Assembly (NCBI RefSeq): GCF_024494385.1
Contig: NZ_JAEVLT010000018.1
Span: 1-64,000, forward strand
Direction: 5' to 3'
Length of the DNA stretch: 64,000 bases
Source: Bacillus sp. EB600
GTDB lineage: Bacteria > Bacillota > Bacilli > Bacillales > Cytobacillaceae
Positions 10,625 through 19,189 of this stretch are shown here, in pieces. Numbering within the stretch: position 1 is the first letter of the stretch; each line of letters starts with the position of its first letter. The notes beneath the pieces are model-generated. The model was not told the DNA's origin. It saw only the letters and a program-made list of their open reading frames with translations, and made no database searches. Made by a program: the position numbers and the translations under genes.

Positions 10625-11419
10625 TTACCTTCCTGTAAAAACAGGACGATCTTTTTCAAGAAAGGCACGTACACCCTCTTTTTTATCCTCTGTCTCACAT
10701 AATTCACCAAAGAATTTAGCCTCCATCTTGAGTCCTTTTTCCAATTCTTGAAGACCAGTCGCATCAATTGCCTTTTTAGCTTTGCTTACCGCAATGGGGG
10801 CCATATTGGTAATCGTCTTTGCAAGCGATATGGCTGTAGGTAAAGCTTGTCCTTTTGGCACCAATTTTTCGATGATACCGAATTGCAGCGCCTCTTCTGC
10901 ACTAAACTTTTCACCTGAAAGAATCAGGAGCTTTGCTTTTCCTGCCCCGATTAATCGCGTCAATCGCTGTGTTCCACCGTAGCCTGGAATGATTCCTAAT
11001 CCAACTTCAGGCAGCCCGAAAACGGCTGAATCATCGGCAACCCGGATATCACATGATAAGGCTAATTCGAGCCCCCCACCGAGAACATATCCTTGAATAG
11101 CACTGATTACCGGTATCTCTAATTCTGCTATATTTGTGAAAATTCTTTGCCCTTTCTTGGATAATGCAATTGCTTTTTCTTGATCTAAGCCGGTAAACTC
11201 CTTGATATCTGCCCCGGCGACAAAAGCCTTGTCACCTGAACCTGTTATGATGAGAGCACGACATCCTTTTTCTTCACGAATCCTATTGATAGCTTGATCC
11301 AATTCCTCCATGACATCTGCATTTAATGCGTTTACCGGTGGATGATTGATCGTTAAAATGCCAATCTGGTCTACCATCTCCATTTTTACCAGCTTTTGTT
11401 TTAAGTTAGGAAAATCCAT
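10625..11419 (-). CDS. Enoyl-CoA hydratase
   Basis: 264 residues from ATG 11419, which has GGGAGG seven bases upstream. Unlike the crotonase at 7590 this one keeps both catalytic glutamates, in GGGLELALSCD and GLPEVGLGIIPGYGGTQRL, together with the oxyanion segment AFVAGADIKEF. It should therefore be a true hydratase converting crotonyl-CoA or another 2-enoyl-CoA to the 3-hydroxyacyl-CoA. It is separated from the TetR gene by 24 nt and from the thiolase gene by about 185 nt, so it may share a transcript with the regulator. Confidence 0.92.
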   Translation of the reverse strand: MDFPNLKQKLVKMEMVDQIGILTINHPPVNALNADVMEELDQAINRIREEKGCRALIITGSGDKAFVAGADIKEFTGLDQEKAIALSKKGQRIFTNIAELEIPVISAIQGYVLGGGLELALSCDIRVADDSAVFGLPEVGLGIIPGYGGTQRLTRLIGAGKAKLLILSGEKFSAEEALQFGIIEKLVPKGQALPTAISLAKTITNMAPIAVSKAKKAIDATGLQELEKGLKMEAKFFGELCETEDKKEGVRAFLEKDRPVFTGR

Positions 11420-11443
11420 TTCATAGCCTCCCAAAATAACTTT

Positions 11444-12028
11444 TTAAATCAATATTTTAAGTAAATATTCCGCATAGATTTTAGCAACGTCTTCTTTACT
11501 TTGTTTCCCCCCTGATGAGTACCATTGTTGGATCCAGTTCATTGCCCCTAATATGATCATGCGTGCCATTTTTGCTTCTTTTACACGGAATGAGCCATTT
11601 CTTTTTCCTTCCGCAATGATCTCGTCAAACAGTGATGAATATTTTTCTCGTTTTTCTAAAATGACACTGATATGTTGGTCAGCAAAAGTATTTTCTGGCT
11701 GAACAAGCATATTAAACATCTCTCGTTCATCAATTGCAAAGTAAATATGTGTAAAAATCGCTTTTTCCATTTTTTCAATAGATGTTATTTCTAATGCTAA
11801 AATGGCTTCTATTTCCTCTATGGCTTCACTTAAAATCATCTCATGGCATTGAAAAATCAATTCTTCCTTATTAGAAAAATAGTAATAGATTGCCCCCTTT
11901 GTCATTAGTAGTTCTGCCGCAATATCATCCATTGTCGCTCGATGGTATCCTTTCTTAGAAATCACCATTGCAGCAGATCTTAGCATGTCTTTTTTCTTCT
12001 TTAGCTGTTTTTTCATTTTAAGGTTCAT
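11444..12028 (-). CDS. TetR/AcrR-family transcriptional regulator
   Basis: 194 residues. The N-terminal HTH is clear: MLRSAAMVISKKGYHRATMDDIAA, then TKGAIYYYFSNKEEL at about 40-55, as in fatty-acid-responsive TetR proteins (FadR/KstR2-like). The C-terminal helical ligand domain holds WIQQWYSSGG. It is the first gene of the minus-strand acyl-CoA block, so the likely role is acyl-CoA-relieved repression of the cluster, including itself. No biochemical ligand can be named. The Lys-rich stretch before the HTH is unusual but common in Bacillus homologues. Confidence 0.88.
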   Translation of the reverse strand: MNLKMKKQLKKKKDMLRSAAMVISKKGYHRATMDDIAAELLMTKGAIYYYFSNKEELIFQCHEMILSEAIEEIEAILALEITSIEKMEKAIFTHIYFAIDEREMFNMLVQPENTFADQHISVILEKREKYSSLFDEIIAEGKRNGSFRVKEAKMARMIILGAMNWIQQWYSSGGKQSKEDVAKIYAEYLLKILI

Positions 12029-12198
12029 TTTTATCGCCTACAATTTTCATTATTTTTCATAGATTACTTTCTTTCTATTTACATTCTAAACGGTAAAAAT
12101 TTAAACATCAAGTATTTTTTAAATTTTCAGAATAATTTTAGTGGAATTCAATTTCAGTTCACCTATTCCCTCATCGAAATAATGGTTGACTTATTCAA

Positions 12199-12748
12199 AT
12201 CGAGTAGGAGGGGGTGACTAACCCCCGACCTCTCAGTCGAGTAGTCCTTGGGATTTTCACCCAAAGACTCTCACAGAACCGTACGTGAACCTCTCGATTC
12301 ATACGGCTCCTATCAATTAGCCATTTAAGGAGTTATTCCAAGAGCCCAATGTGCAAACATTCTGGGCTCTCTTTTTGCAATTTCTTTAAGCCACTTTTCA
12401 GCTTGCTTGCAATGTCCTCTAAATCTTTTGTATTTACACATTGCCCATTTAATCAGTCTTCGATTTAGACAGTCCATTGAGTATTTCACAGCGGATGGAG
12501 TGTACGGACATTCCATCTGCTTCATTTACTCTATACCACCTTCGGCAGTAAGGACTTTGTCTTGTGTTGCAGACTTATCCAATGGTACCTAGCCTTATAT
12601 GAAGTTCGTATTCCACAGGCCGGAGGTTTGCCGCCCGCTTCCTTCAGATTCCGCGTCACCGCGGACACCCTTGCGTTAAGCTAACCACTACTACTGCCTT
12701 CGTGGCTCGGGACTTTCACCCTATAGACTACACCCATGCCGGGCGCAC
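12199..12748 (-). mobile_element. Group II intron, internally deleted (class C-like)
   Basis: The minus strand begins with GTGCGCCCGGCATGGG, the group II 5' end, and continues through part of domain I (GGGTGAAAGTCCCGAGCC). It then jumps to the last 66 or so codons of the maturase, followed by a complete domain V. Domain V is a 34-nt hairpin starting GAGCCGTATGAATC with a GAGA loop, its other arm ending ACGTACGGTTC. Domain VI ends near CCTCCTACTCGAT. A complete element would be near 1.9 kb, so roughly 1.3 kb with most of domain I to IV and the RT catalytic core is gone. Its 5' end lies seven bases beyond a terminator hairpin, the target class C introns use. Confidence 0.85.
12325..12525 (-). 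pseudogene. Group II intron maturase C-terminal fragment
   Basis: Sixty-six codons reading YTPSAVKYSMDCLNRRLIKW, then KYKRFRGHCKQAEKWL and HWALG before the stop. This is the thumb/X region that ends intron-encoded reverse transcriptases. The YADD catalytic domain is missing, so the fragment cannot splice or retrotranspose. It lies inside the intron remnant, immediately before domain V. Confidence 0.88.
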
Positions 12749-12754
12749 AACAAA

Positions 12755-12786
12755 AGAGCCGGTTAATTTTTACTTTAACCGGCTCT
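12755..12786 (-). terminator. Terminator hairpin abutting the intron 5' end
   Basis: A 12-bp perfect stem AGAGCCGGTTAA/TTAACCGGCTCT. On the minus strand it is followed by TTTTGTT and then the intron's GTGCG. It would have ended a minus-strand gene now lost, and it served as the intron's landing site. Confidence 0.8.
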
Positions 12787-12962
12787 CTCAAAAATATGAC
12801 CACATGCTTCCGCTTTTCAGGTAGTGCACGAAATGGTACACATACTTAATTTTTTTAATTGAACTGGATTGATCTAGATTACTTTTAAGGTACCTAAAAC
12901 CCTTGATAAATAAGACTTTTTTTATTTTTTTTGAACATATTTAACGCAATTTATCCACTGGA

Positions 12963-13577
12963 ATGCCTCTGGCAGCGTTGAGGTCAGCAAGTTTGAATTT
13001 GGTTATAAAAAACATTTTGAGTTCTATATATGTTACAGCCATTTTTACAGGAATGCGTCGAGGTGAACATCTCGGATTAAAGTGGAATGACATTGATTTT
13101 AATGCTGGTACTATTCATGTTCAGCGGAGCCTTACTCGGACAAAAAGCAATGGATTGATTTTAAGAGATGTTAAAACCAAGAGTTCAAATCGAATTATTG
13201 TCATATCTGATTATGTACTACAAATCCTTCAGGACGGAAAGGCCAAGCAGGATTTAATGCGCCAAAAGCTTGGAAACGGATACTCAGATCATGATTTGGT
13301 AAATTGCACTGAAGATGGGAAACCAATTGGCCCAAGAAATCTCTTGCGTCAATTCTACAGGCTCTTGGAAGAAGCTAACGTCCCAAAAATAACCTTCCAT
13401 GATTTACGCCACTTGCATGCAACATTGCTCATGGCATTAGGGGAAAATCCAAAAATTGTTTCAGAACGGATGGGGCATTCACGGGTACAAGTTACGTTGG
13501 ACACCTATTCCCACGTCAGTGCAGATATGCAGCGAAAAAGTGCTAACCGGTTTGAAAACGCAATCCTGCAAAATTAA
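12963..13577 (+). pseudogene. Tyrosine recombinase/phage integrase, N-terminally truncated
   Basis: 204 codons covering only the catalytic domain. The active-site residues are intact: Arg in FTGMRRGEHLGLKW, a Lys in RDVKTKSSNRII, HxxR in FHDLRHLHATLL, His in RMGHSRVQV and the nucleophile Tyr in LDTYSHVS. The Arm-binding and core-binding domains, normally about 170 residues, are missing, and there is no RBS at the first ATG. It ends 138 nt from the 3' end of the tRNA gene, the usual place of an integrase in a tRNA-targeting element. The rest of that element is gone. Confidence 0.85.
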
Positions 13578-13635
13578 AACGTGCATCGTTTGTGCAATAG
13601 ATGTGCAATTTAGCAAAATTGGGTGGCTGGGAATT

Positions 13636-13667
13636 AAAAAAGACCACTTCCGAAGAAGCAGTCTTTT
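13636..13667. terminator. Bidirectional terminator between integrase remnant and tRNA
   Basis: AAAAAGACCACTTCC pairs with GAAGCAGTCTTTT with small mismatches, and the ends are A/T-rich on both sides. It serves the minus-strand tRNA and possibly the plus-strand integrase. A second hairpin (AGAACCCT/AGGGTTCT, 13673-13697) lies between it and the tRNA. Confidence 0.7.
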
Positions 13668-13714
13668 ATCAAAGAACCCTTTGTTCCGAAGGGTTCTACG
13701 GGTTTGGCACCCAA

Positions 13715-13787
13715 TGACCTGTACAGGGCTTGAACCTGTGACCCCCACCCTGTCAAGGTGATGCTCTCCCAACTGAGCTAACAGATC
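13715..13787 (-). tRNA. tRNA-Val (anticodon GAC), no encoded CCA
   Basis: The minus strand folds as a full cloverleaf. The acceptor is GATCTGT/ACAGGTC with one G-U pair, and the D-arm contains GCTC..GAGC. The anticodon arm TCACC/GGTGG encloses TTGACAG, giving anticodon GAC. The T-arm is ACAGG/CCTGT around TTCAAGC. The discriminator A is followed by TTGGGTGCCA rather than CCA, unlike most Bacillus tRNA genes. With the integrase remnant on its 3' side, the end may have been replaced by element DNA. Confidence 0.85.
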
Positions 13788-13951
13788 GTATAAAATATAA
13801 TTTCACACTTCCAAATAAAATGTGAGGACATTTATAAATATAATATGTTTTTCTTTTAATGTCAATAATTATTTTTCATATTCTTTTTCATATGTATCAT
13901 TATGATTTGCTCCACTTTATTTCAATAAAAAGAACACACGTTTTCTTTTTA

Positions 13952-13981
13952 TTGAATAAAGAACACATATTCGTATATAAT
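13952..13981 (+). promoter_or_regulatory. SigA-type promoter for the 14008 gene
   Basis: TTGAAT and TATAAT are separated by 18 bp, 27 nt before the ATG at 14008. The segment AAAGAACACA occurs twice here (from about 13929 and 13958), a possible regulator site overlapping the spacer. Confidence 0.6.
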
Positions 13982-14007
13982 ACTACTAAGAAAAGGAGTG
14001 GCTGATC

Positions 14008-14229
14008 ATGAATCATCTTTTTGAAAGATCTAAAAATGAAAATCTGCCATTGGAAATCATTTATCTTTCCGAAGATCATCAGTTTTCACAGCGAAGGCTG
14101 ATTGTCAAAGAAATTAACAATCAATACATTCGGGCCTATTGTCTGCTTCGGAAACAAATGCGGACATTTCGGGTCGAGAACATCCTGTCGATTATTCTGG
14201 ATTCACGATCAAATAATTTACTTCACTAA
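14008..14229 (+). CDS. Small protein, WYL-like C-terminal fold
   Basis: 73 residues with a clear RBS (AAGGAGTGGCTGATC) and its own promoter. The sequence PLEIIYLSEDHQFSQRRLIV then YIRAYCLLRKQMRTFRVENI resembles a lone WYL domain (a beta-rich ligand-sensing module of regulators), with the R-x-F-x-x-x-x-I ending typical of it. No HTH is attached. Function unknown. Confidence 0.75.
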   Translation: MNHLFERSKNENLPLEIIYLSEDHQFSQRRLIVKEINNQYIRAYCLLRKQMRTFRVENILSIILDSRSNNLLH

Positions 14230-14387
14230 GACATGCTTAAATGAAGCGAACCCATTGAATCAACGATCACCTCCGTATTTTGCATCCTCTAACCTTAACT
14301 TCCTCCCGCAGCATACTTACTTGAAGCTTTCTAACTATTTTTATGATAAAATCAACCATACCGATAACTGCCTGAGAGGTGATTGCA

Positions 14388-15116
14388 ATGCTGTTTCCGC
14401 GAGGAACGGTTAAAGAACTTTTCTTTCAAAGTAAGGAGCTTGGAGAGGAGTTGGAGATTCTCATTCACTTTCCTGCCAACTATTCTCCCCTTTTTAAATA
14501 TTCCCTCTTAATTGCTCAGGATGGGCGCGATTATTTTCAACTGGGGAGAATCGGCCGCTTTGTTGATGAGCTTTTATACAACCGTGAAATTGAGAATATG
14601 ATTGTTGTAGGAATCCCCTACAAAAATATTGAAGACAGAAGAAAAAAGTATCATCCTAATGGCGAGCAGCATCAAGCCTATGGTCGCTTTCTGGCTCACG
14701 AATTAGTTCCTTTTTTAGATAAGGAATATCCTACTTACCAAATGGGCTCAACGCGTGCGTTAATCGGCGATTCGCTTGGCGCCTCTATTTCATTATTAAC
14801 AGCGCTTCAATACCCATATACGTTTGGGAAAGTGCTGCTGCAATCTCCGCTTGTCAATGATCTTGTTATTAATAAAATTAAAACGTTTACTAAATCCGAA
14901 CTGCTAGATATTTATCATGTCGTTGGAGATAATGAAACAGAAGTAAAGACAACCGATGGCAAAACAAGCAATTTTCTTGAACCAAATCGAATGCTTTCAA
15001 AACTGCTTCTGGAAAAATCATGTACATACTTCTATGATGAATTTAATGGAAATCATTCCTGGACCTATTGGCAGCCTGATTTAGAACGGGCCTTAAAATT
15101 AATGTTTCACTTATAA
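14388..15116 (+). CDS. yjcH: Alpha/beta hydrolase, esterase D-like (YjcH)
   Basis: 242 residues from the ATG at 14388, six bases after GAGAGGTG. An in-frame GTG nine bases upstream is less likely. The nucleophile elbow is GDSLGAS, preceded by ALI. The acid is probably Asp in VVGDNETEV and the His is in NGNHSW. The N-terminal LIAQDGRDYF and the middle YGRFLAHELVPFLDKEYP are typical of the enterochelin-esterase/esterase D group. It forms the yjcH-yjcG-yjcF trio with the next two genes. The substrate is unknown. Confidence 0.85.
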   Translation: MLFPRGTVKELFFQSKELGEELEILIHFPANYSPLFKYSLLIAQDGRDYFQLGRIGRFVDELLYNREIENMIVVGIPYKNIEDRRKKYHPNGEQHQAYGRFLAHELVPFLDKEYPTYQMGSTRALIGDSLGASISLLTALQYPYTFGKVLLQSPLVNDLVINKIKTFTKSELLDIYHVVGDNETEVKTTDGKTSNFLEPNRMLSKLLLEKSCTYFYDEFNGNHSWTYWQPDLERALKLMFHL

Positions 15117-15264
15117 CCAGATTTGTTCCGCCACAAAGTTTGCAGTATTTCATAACCAAGAAAATCTTGATATAATTATCGGAAACATACCTTAATAATA
15201 GCAATTTTTCATTTTGCCATACCGAAACGATCATTGAAATTACTTATAAAATGGAGGTATCAGT

Positions 15265-15780
15265 ATGAAATATGGTGTTGTTATTTTCCCGTCCAAGGCA
15301 CTCCAGGATTTAGCAAACTCGTATCGTAAGCGCTATGACCCACATTATTCGTTAATTCCTCCACATATGACTTTAAAAAGTCCATTTGAGGCAACGGAAA
15401 ATGAAATAAAACCATTTTCAGATAAATTGCGTTCGCTTGCAAAAAGCTTCGAACCCTTTACATTAAAAACGACGAAGGTCAGTTCATTTAAACCAGTTAA
15501 TAATGTTATTTATTTCAAGGTGAGTCCAACTTCAGAGCTTGATGGGCTTCATAATGAAATCAATCAACAATTTAGCGAACAAAATTTAGAATATTCATTT
15601 GTCCCTCATATTACTATTGGTCAGAAGCTTTCAAATGATGAACACTCTGATGTCTACGGCTCATTGCGGATGCTGAAAGTTGAACATGAAGAAGTGATTG
15701 ACCGCTTCCATCTTCTTTATCAGTTAGAAAATGGCTCATGGACAGTATATGAAACATTTCGACTTGGAAAGGAAGCATAA
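15265..15780 (+). CDS. yjcG: 2H phosphoesterase-family protein YjcG
   Basis: 171 residues. The two histidine motifs of the 2'-5' RNA ligase/2H superfamily are present: PHMTLKSPF near residue 32 and PHITIGQKL near 113. The length matches Bacillus YjcG. A strong RBS (GGAGG) precedes the ATG. The reaction is unproven; members act on 2',3'-cyclic or 2'-5' phosphoesters. It is followed 3 nt later by yjcF, indicating translational coupling. Confidence 0.88.
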   Translation: MKYGVVIFPSKALQDLANSYRKRYDPHYSLIPPHMTLKSPFEATENEIKPFSDKLRSLAKSFEPFTLKTTKVSSFKPVNNVIYFKVSPTSELDGLHNEINQQFSEQNLEYSFVPHITIGQKLSNDEHSDVYGSLRMLKVEHEEVIDRFHLLYQLENGSWTVYETFRLGKEA

Positions 15781-15783
15781 TAG

Positions 15784-16206
15784 GTGAACCTAAAGATTGT
15801 TGAAAATGAAAAAGAATTAAATGATGCATACTCCGTAAGAAAAATCGTTTTCGTCGAGGAACAAAATGTTCCTTTGGAGGAAGAAATTGACCAGTTTGAA
15901 GATGAGGCGACCCATTTCGTTTTATATAATGAAAGCTCTCCGATTGGAGCCGGAAGATTCCGGATTGTAGATGGCTATGGCAAAGTGGAACGAATTTGTG
16001 TTTTAAAAGATGCGAGAAAAATCGGCGCTGGTAACGTGATAATGAATGGTATTGAAAAGTTTGCTGAAGATAAAGAATTAAAGAAATTAAAGTTAAATGC
16101 ACAAACTCATGCCATTCCTTTTTATTCTCAACTCGGCTATGAAGTGGTCTCCGAAGAATTCCTGGATGCCGGAATTCCTCATAAGACAATGATTAAAAAA
16201 ATATAA
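15784..16206 (+). CDS. yjcF: GNAT N-acetyltransferase YjcF
   Basis: 140 residues from a GTG start, with GGAAAGGAAG upstream inside the end of yjcG. It carries GNAT features: NDAYSVRKIVFVEEQNVP at the N-terminus, ERICVLKDARKIGAGNVIM (acetyl-CoA pyrophosphate loop, here RKIGAG) and LNAQTHAIPFYSQLGYEVV. The acceptor is unknown. A repeat element begins 5 nt after the stop. Confidence 0.87.
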   Translation: MNLKIVENEKELNDAYSVRKIVFVEEQNVPLEEEIDQFEDEATHFVLYNESSPIGAGRFRIVDGYGKVERICVLKDARKIGAGNVIMNGIEKFAEDKELKKLKLNAQTHAIPFYSQLGYEVVSEEFLDAGIPHKTMIKKI

Positions 16207-16210
16207 TAAC

Positions 16211-16360
16211 AAAAGCGCAAGCGCCCGTTTAGCGCACGACAGGACTGGAGCACACCGACTGAGATAAAGGAAACACGAAGAGAGTTAGCGCATTCATGCT
16301 TGACTTATCGTAGGGAGGTGGGCGAAGTACACTAGTCGCTGGGCGATGTAGCTAGACGTT
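16211..16360 (+). repeat. Interspersed modular repeat, copy A (short form)
   Basis: Starts AAAAGCGCAAGCGCCCGTTT and ends near GTCGCTGGGCGATGTAGCTA. Shared blocks with the other copies are TTTAGCGCACGACAGGACTG, GACTGAGATAAAGGAAACAC, TTGACTTATCGTAGGGAG and GAAGTACACTAGTCGCTGGG. It lacks the central two-hairpin block of copies B and C. Confidence 0.85.
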
Positions 16361-16416
16361 GATTACCTCATTCAAAGTTATCAACAGGTTATTATTTTGT
16401 AATTTCCTAGATAAGC

Positions 16417-16454
16417 AAAAAGCACTTGTCCAGAATTACGGGCAAGTGCTTTTT
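16417..16454. terminator. Terminator AAAAAGCACTTG/CAAGTGCTTTT
   Basis: An 11-bp perfect stem with A/T tails on both sides, directly after the stop of the minus-strand gene at 16457. It could also stop plus-strand transcripts from yjcF. Confidence 0.85.
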
Positions 16455-16456
16455 GG

Positions 16457-16708
16457 TTAAATACGTTCATTAACATTTCCCCCTATTCCCGTTAAAAAGG
16501 CATAGACCTTTTCTGCATCCCTCTCCGGTTGCTTAGTATGTTTACTCTTGGGTGAGACTTTTTTATTTATTGGAACTTCAAGTTGAAATAAATAGGCTCG
16601 TTTTAACTTATCGACCCTGACCGTTCGACTGTAACTGGATTTCACTGCTCTTATTCGATTTTGATATTCCTGGTATTGGTTGGGTTGAACTGGAGGTATA
16701 TAGCCCAT
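16457..16708 (-). CDS. Conserved small hypothetical protein
   Basis: 83 residues, basic, with no membrane segment. It begins MGYIPPVQPNQYQEYQNRI and has a Lys/Arg-rich middle (VRVDKLKRAYLFQLE). A GGAAAGGAAGTG RBS precedes the ATG, and a terminator follows the stop, so it is a real monocistronic gene. It diverges from the helicase gene yjcD. YjcE occupies this place in B. subtilis, but identity was not verified. No function can be assigned. Confidence 0.65.
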   Translation of the reverse strand: MGYIPPVQPNQYQEYQNRIRAVKSSYSRTVRVDKLKRAYLFQLEVPINKKVSPKSKHTKQPERDAEKVYAFLTGIGGNVNERI

Positions 16709-16826
16709 TCAAGACACTTCCTTTCCCATCTCTGCCAATTTTTTATATGCCAAAAAGCAAACCTATCACTCTGTTATATGATAAGATAGAAACTATCGGA
16801 TTTCACATATATAGATGAGGGAAAAA

Positions 16827-19121
16827 ATGAAAACAGCAAATTATCAAAACAGAATACTTACAATTGATCAACTTAAACGACAAGACTATCAAAAAATATA
16901 TAATGCTGGAAAAAATGGTGAACTTTCATGCCCTGCCTGCCAGGAAAAGGTTCGTTTTTATCTTGGGATCCATGAATCCCCTCACTTTTTCCATATACAC
17001 TTAGTTGGAAAAGAATGTCCTGATGCAATTCCTAGCAGCAAAAAAGAAGATGTTGAAGAACACATTGTTGAACGGGATGGCTTTCAGATTCCACAAGGAA
17101 GAACCATCGTAGAGGATAAATTGACAAGTGAGCTTTTTAAAGCAGTTAAAATCATAGATTCCGGAATACCCTTCTCCCTTAAAAATAGGTCAATTGAGCA
17201 AATTAATCAACCAATATACCTCAAGCAATTGGAAGAACAAGGTGTGCATTTGGACGAAAGTCAGTCTATCGCTGTCACAAGAACAGAGGGAGCACTGTTA
17301 GTACTGGCCGGGGCGGGCAGTGGCAAAACCAGGGTTTTAACAGCTCGAACGGCCTTTATGCTTGAAGCTAATAAAATTGATCCACGAAGGATTATGCTTG
17401 TTACCTTTACTTCAAAAGCAGCGAATGAAATGAAAAATCGCTTACTTTCATACCCGCAAGTGAATAAAGGAAAAGTCGGACAGCTTGTCACCGGTACATT
17501 TCATAGTATTTTTTATCGAATCCTTATGTTCCACTCACGTGATAAATGGAATGCTGCTAAACTATTGAAAAAGGATTGGCAGCGTGATCGGATTTTAAAA
17601 GAAGCGGGAAAAGAGATTGATCTAAGCGAAAAAGAGTTTGCCTTTGATTTGGCTCTCCAGCAAATTGGATTTTGGAAGAACTCACTAATCCTGCCTCATG
17701 AAGTAAAGACTGCTTCTGATTGGGATAAAAAAGTAGCTTTTTTATACCGAAAATATGAAGAATATAAAGCCAATGCTGATCTGTTTGATTTTGATGATAT
17801 GTTGATTGGCTGCTATAAGCTGTTCCTTTCTTCACCAGAATTACTAAAACAGTATCAAGAGCGTTTTAGCTATTTTTTAATTGATGAATTCCAAGATGTC
17901 AATAAGGTACAATATGAGTTAATCAAACTGCTTTCGCGAATAAATCAAAATGTCTGTGCCGTTGGTGATGATGACCAATCTATCTATTCCTTTCGCGGCA
18001 GTGATCCAAGCTATTTACTTTCATTTGAAAAGGATTTTCCATCTGCAAAAATAATTACACTCGACCAAAACTACCGTTCATCACATGAAATTGTCACAAC
18101 AGCGAATCAAATTATTAGGCTGAATAAAACAAGACGAGCCAAAAAAATGAATGCCCAATTTTCGCTGGGTATGCCTCCAGTCCTTTTCTATCCTTATGAC
18201 GAAGAAGAAGAAGCAACCATGATCGTAACCGATATTCAGGAGAAAATAGCAAAAGGGTCAATCCCATCCGATTTTGCCGTTTTATTCCGGACACATGCCG
18301 GTTCGAGGGCAATTTTTGAACGGCTCGCTAATTCGAATCTTCCCTTTAAGATTGACTCAGATGCAGAATCATTTTATGACAGGCGAACTGTTAAAAGTAT
18401 ACTAGCCTTTTTAAAAATAAGCCTGAATGAAGACGATGTACATGCCCTTAGCGATATGCTGCCGTCCTTATTTTTAAAGCAATCTGCTCTAAATGATATT
18501 AAGGCAAACAGCATTTTAAGTGACTGCAGCTTGCTAGAGGCACTTGCCCACTTGAAAACAGCCCATAAGTTTCAGGAAAAGAAGGTAAAGAAAGTTGTTG
18601 AATTGACTCGAACATTGAAATATTCATCCCCACTTTCAGCTATAGAAACAATTGAAAAAGACATTGGCTTTCAAGACTTTCTGAAAAAAAAGGGGGATGA
18701 AGCAGGCAAACTCGAAAAAGGATCGGATGATATTAAGGACTTAAAGGTAGCAGCTAAAAACTTTGATTCGATCAAAAACTTATTAGAACATGCTGCTCAT
18801 ATGTCATCGATGAATAAGGAAATTAAAAACCTGGGGAAACACTTTCCAGACGCTATCACTCTTAGCACGATCCATCGGGCTAAAGGTCTTGAATATAATA
18901 CCGTTTATATTATTGGCACTGTCGACGGCAGCCTTCCACATGATTTTGCTTTAAACAATGGGGATACTTCAGCTATTGAAGAAGAAAGAAGGCTTTTGTA
19001 TGTTGCTGTAACAAGGGCTAAGAAGCACCTCTATCTGTCCATTCCCGAAAAAAGGCGGGGCAAAAAAGCGAAAGCCTCCCGCTTTTTGTTACCTTTAAAA
19101 AAAGACGTTAAAAAAGGATAA
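16827..19121 (+). CDS. yjcD: UvrD/Rep-type superfamily I helicase YjcD
   Basis: 764 residues from the ATG at 16827 (GAGGG six bases upstream); an in-frame ATG at 16815 is less well placed. Helicase motifs in order are Walker A GAGSGKTR, TFTSKAANEM, LIDEFQDVNKVQ (II), DDDQSIYSFRGSDP (III), LDQNYRSS (IV), STIHRAKGLEYNTVYIIG (V) and RRLLYVAVTRAKKHLY (VI). In front is a roughly 60-residue CPACQEKV...HFFHIHLVGKECP segment that could bind zinc and resembles the start of CoiA. It probably unwinds DNA during repair or recombination. Confidence 0.9.
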   Translation: MKTANYQNRILTIDQLKRQDYQKIYNAGKNGELSCPACQEKVRFYLGIHESPHFFHIHLVGKECPDAIPSSKKEDVEEHIVERDGFQIPQGRTIVEDKLTSELFKAVKIIDSGIPFSLKNRSIEQINQPIYLKQLEEQGVHLDESQSIAVTRTEGALLVLAGAGSGKTRVLTARTAFMLEANKIDPRRIMLVTFTSKAANEMKNRLLSYPQVNKGKVGQLVTGTFHSIFYRILMFHSRDKWNAAKLLKKDWQRDRILKEAGKEIDLSEKEFAFDLALQQIGFWKNSLILPHEVKTASDWDKKVAFLYRKYEEYKANADLFDFDDMLIGCYKLFLSSPELLKQYQERFSYFLIDEFQDVNKVQYELIKLLSRINQNVCAVGDDDQSIYSFRGSDPSYLLSFEKDFPSAKIITLDQNYRSSHEIVTTANQIIRLNKTRRAKKMNAQFSLGMPPVLFYPYDEEEEATMIVTDIQEKIAKGSIPSDFAVLFRTHAGSRAIFERLANSNLPFKIDSDAESFYDRRTVKSILAFLKISLNEDDVHALSDMLPSLFLKQSALNDIKANSILSDCSLLEALAHLKTAHKFQEKKVKKVVELTRTLKYSSPLSAIETIEKDIGFQDFLKKKGDEAGKLEKGSDDIKDLKVAAKNFDSIKNLLEHAAHMSSMNKEIKNLGKHFPDAITLSTIHRAKGLEYNTVYIIGTVDGSLPHDFALNNGDTSAIEEERRLLYVAVTRAKKHLYLSIPEKRRGKKAKASRFLLPLKKDVKKG

Positions 19122-19156
19122 CGTATGCTTCAGTATACATTCAATTAGCTAAAAAA

Positions 19157-19189
19157 AAGACCTGTTTCCAAGCCTAGGAAATCGGTCTT
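19157..19189. terminator. Bidirectional terminator, yjcD/spoVIF
   Basis: AAGACCTGTTTCC pairs with GGAAATCGGTCTT around AAGCCTA, with A-runs on one side and TACTTTTTATT on the other. It lies between the convergent yjcD and spoVIF genes. Confidence 0.8.

Noticed and set aside
12963-13577. Intact integrase gene
   Set aside because: All catalytic residues are present but about 170 N-terminal residues are missing and no RBS precedes the first ATG.
13479-13772. 97-codon minus-strand ORF across the tRNA and integrase end
   Set aside because: It reads through the tRNA and two terminator hairpins and has no RBS.
15614-16189. 191-codon minus-strand ORF opposite yjcG and yjcF
   Set aside because: His- and Ser-rich antisense shadow of two well supported genes, no RBS.
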